Source: Dryomyza anilis
Lineage: Eukaryota; Arthropoda; Insecta; Diptera; Dryomyzidae
Reading direction: 5' to 3'
DNA length: 64,000 bases
Assembly: GCA_951804985.1 (NCBI GenBank)
Contig: OX638130.1
Coordinates: 84,252,583 to 84,316,582 of the forward strand
Each line of letters begins with the position of its first letter. The stretch's first letter is position 1. A model generated the notes under the pieces. The model was not told the DNA's origin, made no database searches, and saw nothing but the letters and a program-made list of their open reading frames with translations. Below, in pieces: positions 51,581 to 62,659 of this stretch. The translations under genes were made by a program, and so were the position numbers.

Positions 51581-52389
51581 AAGAGTTTCATATATGTAGA
51601 TATAATTAGTACAATAAGATACAATTTCGTTCTTTTTTAGTACAACATAAAAGTATTTGTCATCAACGTTAACAGACAAATATTTTTCAGAGAATAAGAA
51701 ATAACAATAGAAAATAAGTTAAAAAAGATTAAATTAATGCTAGGCTTAAGTTAGGCAATGGGACAATATAAAAAAAAAGAGATTTTATAGATGTTTGGTA
51801 TAACAGGCAGAAAATAAAACAAAAGTTATGGATTCATAAAGTAAGATATAACAGAAAGCTTGAAGTTATTTGTACTGGCAATAGTTTTAATAGTAGTCGG
51901 TAATGAATTCCAATGTTTGATGGCATTGATGAAAAAAAGTCGTTTTGAATTCTAGTCGAAATACTGAAACGTAGTTTTTGATAAAGGTATGGTGGAGTCT
52001 TCGAGTGTATAAATTTATGTAGAAATATGCAGTTACTTGCATTTAAGTAGTCAATTCAAGGGAAGTGGAAGAATCCTGCTCTGACTGTTCATGTGCTGAG
52101 CCCAATAATGTCATCATATGAGAGCAGTATGCCAATCTTGTTGAAGATAGTGTTACAGTGAGGGAGTTTCATAACTCGTATAATCTTCTCATTATCAGAT
52201 TGAAGTAGTCCGACGATAAAGAGTCACCTTGTTTAAAACCTTGTTCGGTGTTCTGGGTTACTTACTTAGGTGGCTTTTATAACCGTTTGTCGGTCTTGGC
52301 CGCTGATGTAAAGCTACGCCAGTTGCTTCTGTTTAGGAATACAAAGCGTTGTTCTTATTTATTTATTTTTTTATATCTATTATGACCAA

Positions 52390-52430
52390 TAATGGATAAA
52401 GTCAGTCTGAGTGACTGACTTTATCCATTA
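52390..52430. repeat. Perfect 18-bp-stem hairpin, 5-nt loop
   Basis: TAATGGATAAAGTCAGTC (52390-52407), loop tgagt, then GACTGACTTTATCCATTA (52413-52430). It sits just outside the LINE-like tail that starts at 52443. Confidence 0.75.
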
Positions 52431-52442
52431 CAGTGTGAAATC

Positions 52443-53160
52443 TAATAATAATAATTGTTTGGCACTACAGTCCTATAAGAACTTATGCGTGGTGGGACCT
52501 ACAGTTTATTGCCGAATCCGAACGGCGGGTGAGAGCTTTTCATAGGCAATGTTTTACTCTCGTAGATTCGAACACGAGACCTTTGCAAATCCAGCGTGCA
52601 TACTCATGCATAGCTCATGGTTGATCCTGATTCCATACTCATAGGTATAGCATACAGTTAGTGTCGGATCAACTTGGGTAAAATAGAAATGCCGCTGTGT
52701 GCCCAAGGGATTTACCAAATTTTGCCGTCCTGGGTCCGGGCCCAATGAGCCAATATGGTTAACTGGACACTGCATATGGTGCCAAGGATTTTACGGAGAA
52801 TCTTTCTCTCAAACGCTTCCAGTATTCTCTCACCGGTGGAGGCCAGTCATGTTTCTGCATCATAAAGAAGGAGATGATGAGTGAGCGTTATGTTAATCAT
52901 GCGAGGGAGGGCTTTACTTCAGAATTGCCTACTGAACCCAACGTAGCAACTATTGGCAAGAATTACTCTCCATATAATCTCCAGGCTGACGTAGTTGTTG
53001 GTGGTAACACTGGACCCCAGTTAAAAGAAGTCTTTCACAATGTCGAATTTGCGGGTGTCAATATTCGATTTCTGCCTGGGTTAACTTGTCTATTTTGGTG
53101 GGGTCAATGTCATAATTTTTTGCATGCTCTTTCTTGGAGAAGGTAATGGCTTCTATTTTA
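52443..53160 (-). mobile_element. Non-LTR retrotransposon (LINE) remnant, reverse-transcriptase end plus 3' tail
   Basis: Reading the minus strand from about 53050: NYVSLEI, ILANSCYVGFSRQF, then the LEAFERKILRKILGTIC block near 52825-52780 and RINHELCMSM near 52630. These correspond to the conserved region after the reverse-transcriptase domain of many insect LINEs (VSLEIKRRI...ANRCYFGL...FERKVLRKIFG...RYNHELY). Stops and frameshifts show it is dead. It runs into GTAAAACATTGCC, the CGTTCGGATTCGGCAATAAA block and an (ATT)n tail ending near 52443. This links the tail blocks at 15.35 and 17.65 kb to a LINE. Confidence 0.65.
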
Positions 53161-54432
53161 AAATGTTCACTGTTGCGGGTGTCCCAACCTTCGAAAGGAT
53201 TGTCTTCGAAAGGATTGTTTTAATACTTAAACTGCCAATATTCGATAAAATTTCCCACAGGGTATATCGTGCAAAGTGCCATTTAGCAGGACAATCCGAA
53301 CATCCACATCTGTGCTTCACATTTTGATAGTTTTGTCGTTGTTGCAGTTGCAGTCACGCCAATGTTACTGCTGTTATTGTTATTATTATTGTTGTTGTTG
53401 TTGTTGCTATTGTATGTTGGCCGTGTTGTTATCTGTTGCCACTCATGTTGTAGCCATTGTAATTGTTGTAGATTTTATTGTCTCTGCAGCATTATTCGCA
53501 TTGTGATAGTAGTTGTTGGTCCACCTCACTGTCGACTGCCAACTACCGAGTGCCGTCTGTCGGCTGTCCTGTCGTTCGCACTCCGCCTGTCAGAGGGTGT
53601 TCGAGCCACACAAGACTGATGATAATGATGATCCCATGTGTCCACATTTGTGATTGATAAATGTGCGTACGGACTGCGTGTATTTCGACTGCCCGACTGC
53701 CTGCCAGTCCGCCCGACTCTCTGTCTGTCAGTGAAAGCGACGTTTGTCAAAGTCGGCTGCATTTGCTGTGGATCTAAATGCGCCGCAGCCTCGACGCTCT
53801 TCGAACTGTCATTAAATTTAATGTTTCATTCGTTCGTTGCTGAAATGTCGACCACGTTACACGTTCTTCCGAATGGTATGCGTCCAACAGAGCGATCATT
53901 ATGCCAACAATACCACCAACAACAACATCATCACAGCAACCACCGTAGCGAAGGAGGCTACATACCTGTGCAGTGCTGTGCTGTGCTGTGAATTGCCATC
54001 AAATCCAGCTGTGCGTTCCAACTATGCGATATGTAGTTGGGAAATAAAAGGATTATAAATAAAAATTACTTTTGATTGTTGTCATCACGTAGCAGCAGCA
54101 ACAGAGAAAACGATTTGTTAACCTCACCAACTGATGAGTAATGGGCCAAATGTTACGAGGTCATGGTCTTTAAAATAGTTATTATAGTTTTTGCAATATT
54201 AACGACCGACATTCATATCTCCTCTGTGGCACACTAACTATTCAAATAGTTGAAGTTTTTCAGCGTTCTGTGTTTTAAATATAATAAAAATGAAAATAAA
54301 ACACATTATTGGTATTTATTGGTTTTGTCAATTTGAACATAACATCCGAGATTCAGCGGTTACTGCATTGGACTGTAAGATGGAAGGTCCTCAAAATAAG
54401 AGTACATAACCTATTTTTTGAGTTTTCTTCCT
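53161..54432. other. Repeat-poor intergenic DNA
   Basis: Less AT-rich than its neighbours, with (TTG/TTA)n near 53370-53410 and CAACAAC runs near 53910. Several short open frames exist on both strands without domains or splice logic. It could be ancestral single-copy flank of Lim1; no gene is called. Confidence 0.5.
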
Positions 54433-54603
54433 TTTATACTCTACACTAAAAATAAAAAGTATATTGATCATCCATTTGTAATACCCAGAAGCACGTATGG
54501 GAAAAGTTATGTATACATTCTTGAACAGCGTTTTATACTGAGTCGATGTCCTTCTGTATTTCTGTTGAAATCACACTTACAGGAAAACTAGAATAGCTAA
54601 AAC

Positions 54604-55967
54604 CAAGGATTGAAACCTAAACGAATAACGGTTTCTATTTCCGTTTTGATTGTATTCCTCGATTTCGGTTATAATTTCGGTTTTAAGTTTTTAAAACGAA
54701 ACTCTTTCGGTATACAGGTTCCAAGTTACGGTTTCGGTATTTATACTGGTTTTTGTATTAAAGTTATTTTTTTTTAACAAAAAAAATGTCTTGAACAAAA
54801 AAATATATTTAACACAAGAACCAAAAACATACGAATTTGCATCATACTTTTACAAAACTTGCCGCTAAACAATAACAAAGAACTTGCATATTCGGATGAC
54901 GAAAGACTCTAGCGTCGTGAAGAAAAAAAATAAGTAGATTTGTCTATTTTGTCGCCTGTGATTTTTATACCCTACACTAAGAGTGAAAGGGTATATTCAG
55001 TTTGGTACGCCGTTTCTAACACCCAGAAGGAAGCATCTCCGGTATAGAAAAGTACATATATTCTTGATCAGCATGACCTCCTAAGTCGATTTAGCGATGT
55101 CCGTCTGTCTGTCTGTCTGTCTGTTGAAATCCCTACCACTTAAACAATTGCAGAGTTAGATAAATGAAACTTATAAATTAGATTACTTATATACCTACGC
55201 TGTATGTGCGAAATTTGACGAGATCGGTCCATTGTGACCTGTGATCGGACCATTTATATTTAAATACCTCATATTAAATTTACAGATCAATTTTACTGTA
55301 TACGTGCTTAGGTAAATTTTTTTGGTCAAATATATATTGAAATCATGCTCAAATACATGATAATAATGTTTTCCGGCGAAAAGACTTGTGGTTCACAAAA
55401 AAAAATCGAAATTCGGTACACCTACCCATTTGTAAATATGGGTATCAAATGAATGGAAATTCTTCAACGATTGAATGTTTGTAGTTATTTTGAAGATTCG
55501 TATACCCTGGTGACCAATATACCACTTTGAATGGTAGCCACACATATGTGTTTGGTATTTATAGTCGGCTTAGACCGACTATAATTTCGATAATCCTAAC
55601 TATCATAATTACACCAAATTTAAAATTTCACATGTGATCTAACCTGGTTTTTTGTTGAACTGGATTTTTCGACACACAAATACATGAAGAATTTCTGGGA
55701 ACATGTGAATAAGTGTGTACAAAAAGAAGTTTTTATTTTGGGAATCCCAAATTTTATTAAACATGTCTTTTCTTTAGAGCTTCTGTATAAATTAAAATAG
55801 GTGGTTTCTGTCAATTTTTGTACTTTTAAAAACCGTTTGTAAACCAGTATAAAACCGAAACCGTTTATATCAGTTTTCGATATCGATTTCAGTTACGGTT
55901 TCGGTTTTAAAAATGAATCGGTTTTAAACGAATTTCTGTTTCGGTTACGTTAAGGTTTCAATCATTG
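54604..55967. mobile_element. hAT-like non-autonomous element with 8-bp target duplication
   Basis: Terminal inverted repeats CAAGGATTGAAACC (54604) and GGTTTCAATCATTG (ending 55967) match at 13 of 14 positions. The host sequence GCTAAAAC is present on both sides (54596-54603 and 55968-55975), an 8-bp duplication as made by hAT (and P) transposases. The interior is degenerate AAACCGAAACCGTT-type repeat, and it is itself interrupted by 54962-55645. Without that insertion it is about 680 bp and non-coding. Confidence 0.75.
54962..55645 (+). mobile_element. DINE-1/mini-me-like element, copy 5 (innermost)
   Basis: Closely similar to the 35-kb copy: TTTATACCCTACACTAAGAG, TTCTTGATCAGCATGACCTC, a shorter (GTCT)n, CATACGTGCTTAGG-like blocks and the perfect 3' hairpin ATAGTCGG-cttaga-CCGACTAT (55561-55582), ending GTGATCTAACC. 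Higher identity to copy 1 than the outer copy 4 has fits its later insertion. Confidence 0.75.
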
Positions 55968-56069
55968 GCTAAAACAATGAAACTTCGAAGTTGAATTACT
56001 TACATACCTACGCCCTGTGGTATTAAAAATGGGTATTATCGGTTGATTATGACTTGCGACCCGACCACT

Positions 56070-56760
56070 ACACAGAAAAAAATTTCTTCAATATGATGAA
56101 TTTATTCATAAATATAATGAATCTTCCACTAACAACAGATTCATCATATTGATACCACGTTCATTAAATGACATATTAATCAATGCATTTATTATATATA
56201 TGAACAAAATATTCAATACAATGAATTTGAATTCTCATATTGACGAAATTGTTCATTATATTTTTTCAAAACAATTTAAAAATAAAAATTTATAAAATAA
56301 TTGGAAACAATGTTTTTGTAAAAATTTTATTTAAAAAATAACAGTAAAAAAAAATTAAAAATAATTTCCGAAAAAACAAATTTGGACAAAACAATTTTTT
56401 CGAATAAAAAAATTTCAAAATTTTTCTAAAAAAAAAAAAATCGAAAAAAAAAAAATTATATATATTATTTCATCATATTGATACCACCGTTCATTAAATG
56501 ACATGAATGAATTCATTTTATATATGAACAAAATATTCAATACAATGAATTTGAATTGTCATATTGATGAATTTGTTCTTAATATTTTTTCAACAAAAAT
56601 ATATTTAAATAATAACAGTAAAAAAAATTAAAAATTATACGAAAAAAAATGTTTTGAACAAAAAAAAAATTGTTCCGAAAATTTTTTTTTTTCGAAATTT
56701 TTTTTTTTTAATAAATATATTATGAAACATTTTACTAATTTATGCATGTCATGCAAGCAT
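56070..56760. repeat. AT-rich element with two ~120-bp direct repeats
   Basis: TCATCATATTGATACCA occurs at 56141 and 56470, and GAACAAAATATTCAATACAA at 56202 and 56526, an offset of about 325-329 bp. Long A and T runs fill the rest. It starts with CACAGAAAAAAA, like other MITE-like ends in the window. Confidence 0.5.
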
Positions 56761-56875
56761 TATATAAGAAATAACATTCTGGACATCGCCAGAAAACAGA
56801 GAAATTGATTTTATAAAAAATATTTTTATTAATTTATATTTAAATGAACATTAAAGTGTTTTAGTTTTTATTTTA

Positions 56876-57715
56876 ACATTTTAACTTTGAGGCCTCTACG
56901 ACGTGTATTTACGGATTTAGGAGCATTCTAAGTTTGTAACGTGATTTCTCAAGAACCCTTGGCCAATTATAATGATTTATATTGGAATTAAAAGGTAAAA
57001 ATAGATTACAAAATGTGCCAACTTTGAGGCCTCTACCGCGCTTATTTACGGAGTTAGGAGCATTTTAAGTTTGAGACCGATTATAATGATTTATATTGGA
57101 ATTAAAAAAAGATTACAAAATGTGCCAACTTTGAGGCTTCTACGACGTGTATTTACGGATTTATGAACATTTTAAATTTTAGACATGGTTTATTTTTTTT
57201 TGCCCCTAGCATTGAAACTTAGATTAAGTAATAGTATATAAGCTGTAGTTATTTAGTTTTTAAAGGAGTTGTTATTAGATTAAGAAGTTAGTTCATAAGT
57301 TGAACAGTAAAAATAAATAAAAGTAATAAAAGGGATAAACTGTAAATGAAGTAAGTGTTGTTATTTATTAGATGTCTTATTTAAAGTGATGAAATATGGA
57401 CATTTAACACCTCTACGAAGTGTATTTACGGATTTATGAACATTTTAAGTTTTATACGTGATTTTTTTTTGCTCTTTGGGCCGAATTGGGCCGAATTAGA
57501 ATTAAATTATTAGAATTAAAAGGGAAAAACTAGATTACAAAATGTGTCTACTTTGAGGCCTCTACGACGCGTATTTACGGAGTTAGGAGCATTTTAAGTT
57601 TGAGACGTGATTTCTCAAGAACTTTATAACGGATTATAGTGATTTATATTAAAATTAAAACGTCAAAAATAGATTACAAAATGTGCCAACTTTGAGGCTT
57701 CAACGGCTTGTATTT
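56876..57715. repeat. Six dispersed-tandem copies of an ACTTTGAGGCCTCTACGACG unit
   Basis: The unit (GTGCCAACTTTGAGGCCTCTACG, then GTATTTACGGATTTAGGAGC and TTTATATTGGAATTAAAA) starts near 56876, 57017, 57120, 57400, 57544 and 57682, with spacing about 103-280 bp. The array lies between two direct copies of TTAAAGTGTTTTAGTTTTTA, at 56851 and 57730. Confidence 0.7.
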
Positions 57716-57728
57716 ACGGATTTAAAAA

Positions 57729-58359
57729 ATTAAAGTGTTTTAGTTTTTATTTTAACAACATTTCTTTTTATTTTTAGATTGTGAATGAAATCGACAGGTA
57801 TCATTTTTGCTCTGTGTGAATGAAATACCGCGAACATTAATGCATTTACTTTTCTGATCTTCTGATTTTGTTTATTTAAATAATGCCAATTATTTAAATA
57901 ATCGCATGTTTAAATTTAAACTTTAAGAATCAACAATATATGTATGTGTAAAATTAAACATTCAAATGTGGAAAATTACTATTTTTTGGTGTAAATAAAA
58001 ACATAAAATGTGTTTATTTAAACATAAAATGTGTAAAATTAAACATATCTGAACAGAAAAGTGTGTAAAATTAAATATCAATATTGATTTTTTTTTTTAA
58101 TTTGTACTCGTTTCCGAAATTTCTAAGTATAATTTTGTTCTGAGACCATCAATGTATTAGTTTTTAAATCAACTTTATTTTGTTTTTCTTTATTACTTAA
58201 ATAATTGGCATTATTTAAATAAACAAAATCAGAAATGTAAATACATTAATGTTCGCTGAATTTCATTCACACAGAGCAAAAATGATACTTGTCCATTTCG
58301 TTCACAGTCTAAAAATTAAAAAGAAATTTTGTTAAAATAAAAACTAGAACACTTTAATT
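57729..58359. repeat. Foldback with ~165-bp arms
   Basis: The left arm 57729-57900 (ATTAAAGTGTTTTAG, ATCATTTTTGCTCTGTGTGA, CGAACATTAATGCATTTAC, TTTAAATAATGCCAATTATT) is the complement of the right arm 58196-58359 with about 10-15% differences. The loop of about 295 bp is AT-rich with repeated GTGTAAAATTAAACAT. It is non-coding. Confidence 0.8.
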
Positions 58360-59112
58360 TAGCTTAATTAGAATGAATGAGCATGTCTTGGCGTCATTTT
58401 CACTACAAACAAAATAGTCGCAAGTTTTAACAAGATGTGCTTAAAAATCAACAAAGCTTGCCAAAGAATAAACAAATGATGTGTAAATTTACCACGCGTG
58501 TTTAATTTTAAACATTGTGTGCCTAATATAACACAAAAATGGTTTAAAAATGCAAATAAAATGTATATGTACACGTAAATAATTGTAACATTAAATAATA
58601 ATTGTCTAAATCGTTTTTTTACATTCTCAAATACGCATATGTGCACAAAATTCGTAAATTTACACTAAAAAATACACACTTTTACGTAGTAATTTTAAAC
58701 TCAGTTTTTAGAGTGTAGTCAGTTTAGAACGACAGTACTCAACACGATTTTTACATGAAATAATTCGTGAATGCTGATTTTGACTGCATATTGAAGTTTT
58801 TTCTATTACGTTTTTAAGAAAATTGCTATACAAATTTGAGACCCTTATCAGACACTTTATGGAATACAAAATATATAGTACTGTTGAAAAACAGTTTTTC
58901 AAAAAACGTTAAACGCAATTTTTCTTTTAATCTTACGATATGTTTTATAGATATTTGAATCTAAACTCCAAAAATGTTGAATTTTTACATTATTTTCGTA
59001 TGATTTATTTAGTATATCGGTGCTAATGATGCAGAGCATAATCCATATTAACTATCAATATTAGTAAGTTTTTTGTATCGTTTATAATTTTTAAAATATG
59101 CCGTTTTAAAAC

Positions 59113-59834
59113 TAGAGATGGGCGCGTGCCTGTTTTTGATGACACGCACGAACACGAGCCCGACGAGTAAATTTAAAGGCACGCACGAGAAGCACGATAA
59201 AACACGGGATTTTAAAAGACAAGAAGAAACACGGAAAAACACGAAAAAAGCACGAAAAAACATGATTTTTGGAATCAGAATCGTTATTAAAAATGTGTTG
59301 AACAGGAACTGGAATCGGAACATATATTTTTTTGTGGTTGGAATCGGTACAGCTATTTTAAAAATATCGGAACCAGAACCAGTTCCCTGTCAGGGAACGC
59401 AAAGAACCGGAATCGGAACCGTTATTAAAAATGTGTGAAGCCGGAATCGAAACCCATTTAATTTTTTGGTTGAAACTGGAATCGGAACCGGAACCACAAT
59501 TTTAAAAATCTTGGAACCCGAACCGGAACCGATATTCCAATAGGTTTTAGTCCCTGTAATAAATAATTCAAACATCAAGTTTGATACTTTTTTATTCTCT
59601 TAAATCCATAAGTAAAACTAAAACAACAGATTTCAAAAAAAAATTAAAATACCACGTAAGAGTTTTTTAAAATTGGAGCAGAAACTATAAAAAAAAATGT
59701 TTAATGGGCGGTGCCTGATTTTGGAGACACGGACACGCACGGGCACGACAGCAACTAGCACGCACGGAGATTTGCACGCACGAACTCAGATTTTCGAGCG
59801 TGACACGAAAAAGCACGACACGCGCCCATCTCTA
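59113..59834. mobile_element. 722-bp hAT-like element, 16-bp perfect terminal inverted repeats
   Basis: TAGAGATGGGCGCGTG (59113-59128) and CACGCGCCCATCTCTA (59819-59834) are exact inverted repeats. Subterminal ACACGCACGAACACGA / GCACGCACGAACTC tracts and a core of GGAATCGGAACCGG repeats (59270-59540) fill it. The TAGAGATGGGC start resembles hAT termini. Flanking 8-mers (tttaaaac / atacaaac) match at 5 of 8, so a target duplication is only suggestive. No transposase. Confidence 0.65.
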
Positions 59835-62659
59835 ATACAAACGTTCTGTCAAAACATTATAAAAGTTTAAAATGCTTTCCCATAAACATAGTCTTTTCTC
59901 GTTTTATTGTGTAGTGTAATTAAAATATCCTAATATAAGTACACTCAGAAAAAAAACATTCTTAAAATAAAAATGTAGATTGATACAACATTGTTAGAAT
60001 AAATTGTTATTTCAAGTGTGAAGACACACTCAATTAATTATAACTTTTCATTGTTTTAAATTTTACTAGTTTTTAAGTATTTGTTTTATATGTCAAAATT
60101 TTATAAAATACAAATTACACTTCTAATAAATTGTGGAATGGAAAAGTTTTATGCTTCCACATCAACAATGTATTTTTACCCCAAAAACGATTAATCTTAA
60201 ATTGAGTATTTGAAACTGTTACTTAAGTATAATCACACTTAATTTACAATTTACCAATTTTATTCAATAATCATAAATATCCCTATTCTTGACGTCACTT
60301 TGCTGGGAACTTTTTAACCCACATAAATTCTTGAATCAAAGTATAAATTGTTGGCATTTTTTCTGTGATTTTTGTTATATACATACTCCAGAATTCTAAA
60401 ATTCTGCTTTGTCCTTTTGTAAATATTTATATATAGAGCTTTAAGAGAAGTACTTTATACATATGTATATATTTTTATCGTGCACCCTTTTGTTCCAAAA
60501 ACAAAATACATATTTCGGAAATTTTCGCACAGCGTGGTTTGTTGAAACCGCAAGAAGCACTGCGTGTCCAATTGTGCACTCAGCCGAAGACACTCGGATC
60601 GTTCGAATGTCATCGATAAGTTGCGCTGTCACTAACTTACGCCGAGGTGTCAAACTGACAAGGCTTTAATACGTTTTGCTTCCGCGCGAGCACAAACGAC
60701 GCACGACGTGGAATCATCGCATGGATCACGCAATGTACATTTGAAATGTCAGGCATACAAACAGACCCGATGCCGCGGCGTTGCCACATATTGAGCTTAT
60801 GGAATATTTAAGTCGCCTCATGCCAGGCACCAACTTGGCCGTATTGCGTCAAAAAACCCACCATAACTACAATCGTAACAACAAAAACAACAAGAGCAAA
60901 GAACGAAATACTTGCGTGACATTTCGAATCAGTCGGGCGGCGCTGAGTCCGTGCCAGTTGACGCACAGTCGTCGTCGTTGTTTTTGTAATAATGACAGTT
61001 GTACCAAGTGTCAGTCGGAATCCTTTTTGACAATAGCATAGTTTGCGTGCAACATTTTTTTAGTTACTTTTTTTAGTTACTTTAGTTACTTTGCGTCCGA
61101 ATTACACACGCTTTTTTCTTGGTAAGAATACCTTTTTTTATTATTTTGTATTTTATTTATAATTTGTCTCGCTGACATTTAACACACATTGAGGGTCTGT
61201 TCAAGTAGAGGGTCTCATGGTTTTTTGTATTTCTAAAGATGTTGTTGGCGTGTTGCTAATTGTGCGATTATAGCGGTGATGATTGTGGCGATGTTTGTGT
61301 TGGTCATTAAAACGATTGTTTACTTCTGTGAAAAACACTTAAATAATTGAATAATAATTGGCCAAATAGAGTCATTATATGAATCAGGATTTTAAAGTAG
61401 CGACATGCTACGATCAACAATCACGCAATGATCAGGAAATCAATTGTTAAATCTGTGGCAGGTGCTCATTTGAGGAAAATCAATATCGTCAAAGTTAATA
61501 ATATTGATTATAGTAGGTATAATACATATATTGAATTTACGTGCTCACAATTGTTCTTCGAGAAACATAACATGACTGCAAACCAACTAATTTGAATTCA
61601 TCATTATTATAATTATTATCAAAATCATTTAAACAAATTGTCAAAATTAAGGAAAAGATTTGTTCACAATTTGGATATTTTCTTTATTTTAAGGAAACAC
61701 TTTTTCCTTATAATAAGGCAATGTTCCTACTATTCAGGAACAATATAAAAAAAAAAGTAATAAATTTTTTCTTGATATTAAGAAATGTTTATCTTATTGT
61801 AACAAATATGCACACATTCCAGCTATACCACTAATAATTTTCAGTCTTCTTCGTCTAAAATTTGGTATACCGTATTTGAATCGTTTCGTTTTCAATCGAA
61901 TATTTCTTCAATATTTTGTTTTTCCAACAATTTTTCATATACAAAAACTATAATTTTTTTGTAGTATTTTTTTACTATTATTTCGATATTGATAACATGC
62001 CTGCTAAATAGATTTTTCCCTGTGTGCATAAATTTAAAATTTTGATCTCACATTATTTCATAAATTTTGGCGTTAGTATTTTTAATTAGTATTTTTTAAA
62101 TATTACATATTATATGCAGATAGTTAGAAAACTGTTTGCCACAAGAGTATTGCAAATTGTGATATTTACAATAGACGCATAGCAAACATCCTGACTTTCG
62201 ATTAGTTTGCAGCAAACCTATTGGCTAATTGTGACATTTAGCTAATATAAAATATGCAAAGGTCGTTCTTTGTCTGTGCGCTCGAATTATGCACAACAAC
62301 TGTTAAAAAAATCAAATCCAACACGTGACGGAAAAGCGTTTTTTTTAGAGTGTACATTGATGACAACATCGTCGGCCGGACTTGTTTCATCCGCCAGATG
62401 TGTCAAGTTGTAGTACATTTTTACCGTCGAAGGCTTTATAAAGCCGAAGACGATATATAACAATTATTAACAATTTGTATATTATTCAACTTATGGCATG
62501 CATACAGTAAAAATAATTGTTTTTTAATTGAAATACTAATAATTATCCATGTTTTTTCTGAGTCTAAATTTATAAATTTATTTATAGGAATATATATAGT
62601 AAATTTATATATATGCTGTAATATTTTTGGAAAAAGTGTGAGTCGAAAAGAATTGCGTT
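59835..62659. other. Intergenic DNA, no gene recognised
   Basis: 59.94-60.38 kb is AT-rich with CAGAAAAAAAACATT-like ends and may be another MITE. 60.44-61.06 kb is less AT-rich and repeat-poor, with unremarkable open frames on both strands. From 61.06 to 62.65 kb it is AT-rich, with a short imperfect hairpin around AAGGCTTTATAAAGCC near 62430-62446. Confidence 0.5.

Larger units (their letters stand above)
50567..51600. mobile_element. Composite interspersed element with two minisatellites and (GACA)n
   Basis: It opens with ACTAGCTGGACCCGTGCACC, passes through two minisatellites (50749-50945 and 50945-51185), then GGGAGGTACCACGCCCCTTT, AAATCGGTTCAGTGGTTTAG and ACGTGATGCTGGAACAAACA, a (GACA)n tract, and closes with TTTCATATATGTAGAT. 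ACTAGCTGNACCCG starts and ATATATGTAGAT ends recur in insect interspersed repeats. No open reading frame apart from read-through of the repeats. Confidence 0.55.
54433..56069 (+). mobile_element. DINE-1/mini-me-like element, copy 4 (outermost of a three-level nest)
   Basis: The left part 54433-54603 (TTTTATACTCTACACTAAAA, ATTCTTGAACAGCG, GAGTCGATGTCC, TGTTGAAATCACACTTACAG) and the right part 55968-56069 (AATGAAACTTCGAAG, TACATACCTACGCCCTG, GACCCGACCACT) are collinear with the intact 35-kb copy. They are split by the element at 54604-55967. The right end is cut by AT-rich DNA starting CACAGAAAAAAATTTC, which may be a further insertion. Confidence 0.7.

Noticed and set aside
51325..51679. Open frames of up to ~99 codons encoding SVCL or DRQT repeats
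   Set aside because: They are read-through of the (GACA)n microsatellite in several frames and not genes.
60781..61041. 86-codon plus-strand frame starting MPHIELMEYLSRLMPG
   Set aside because: The first 20 residues look protein-like, but the rest is Asn/Lys repeat and Cys/Ser-rich noise with no family and no splice context.
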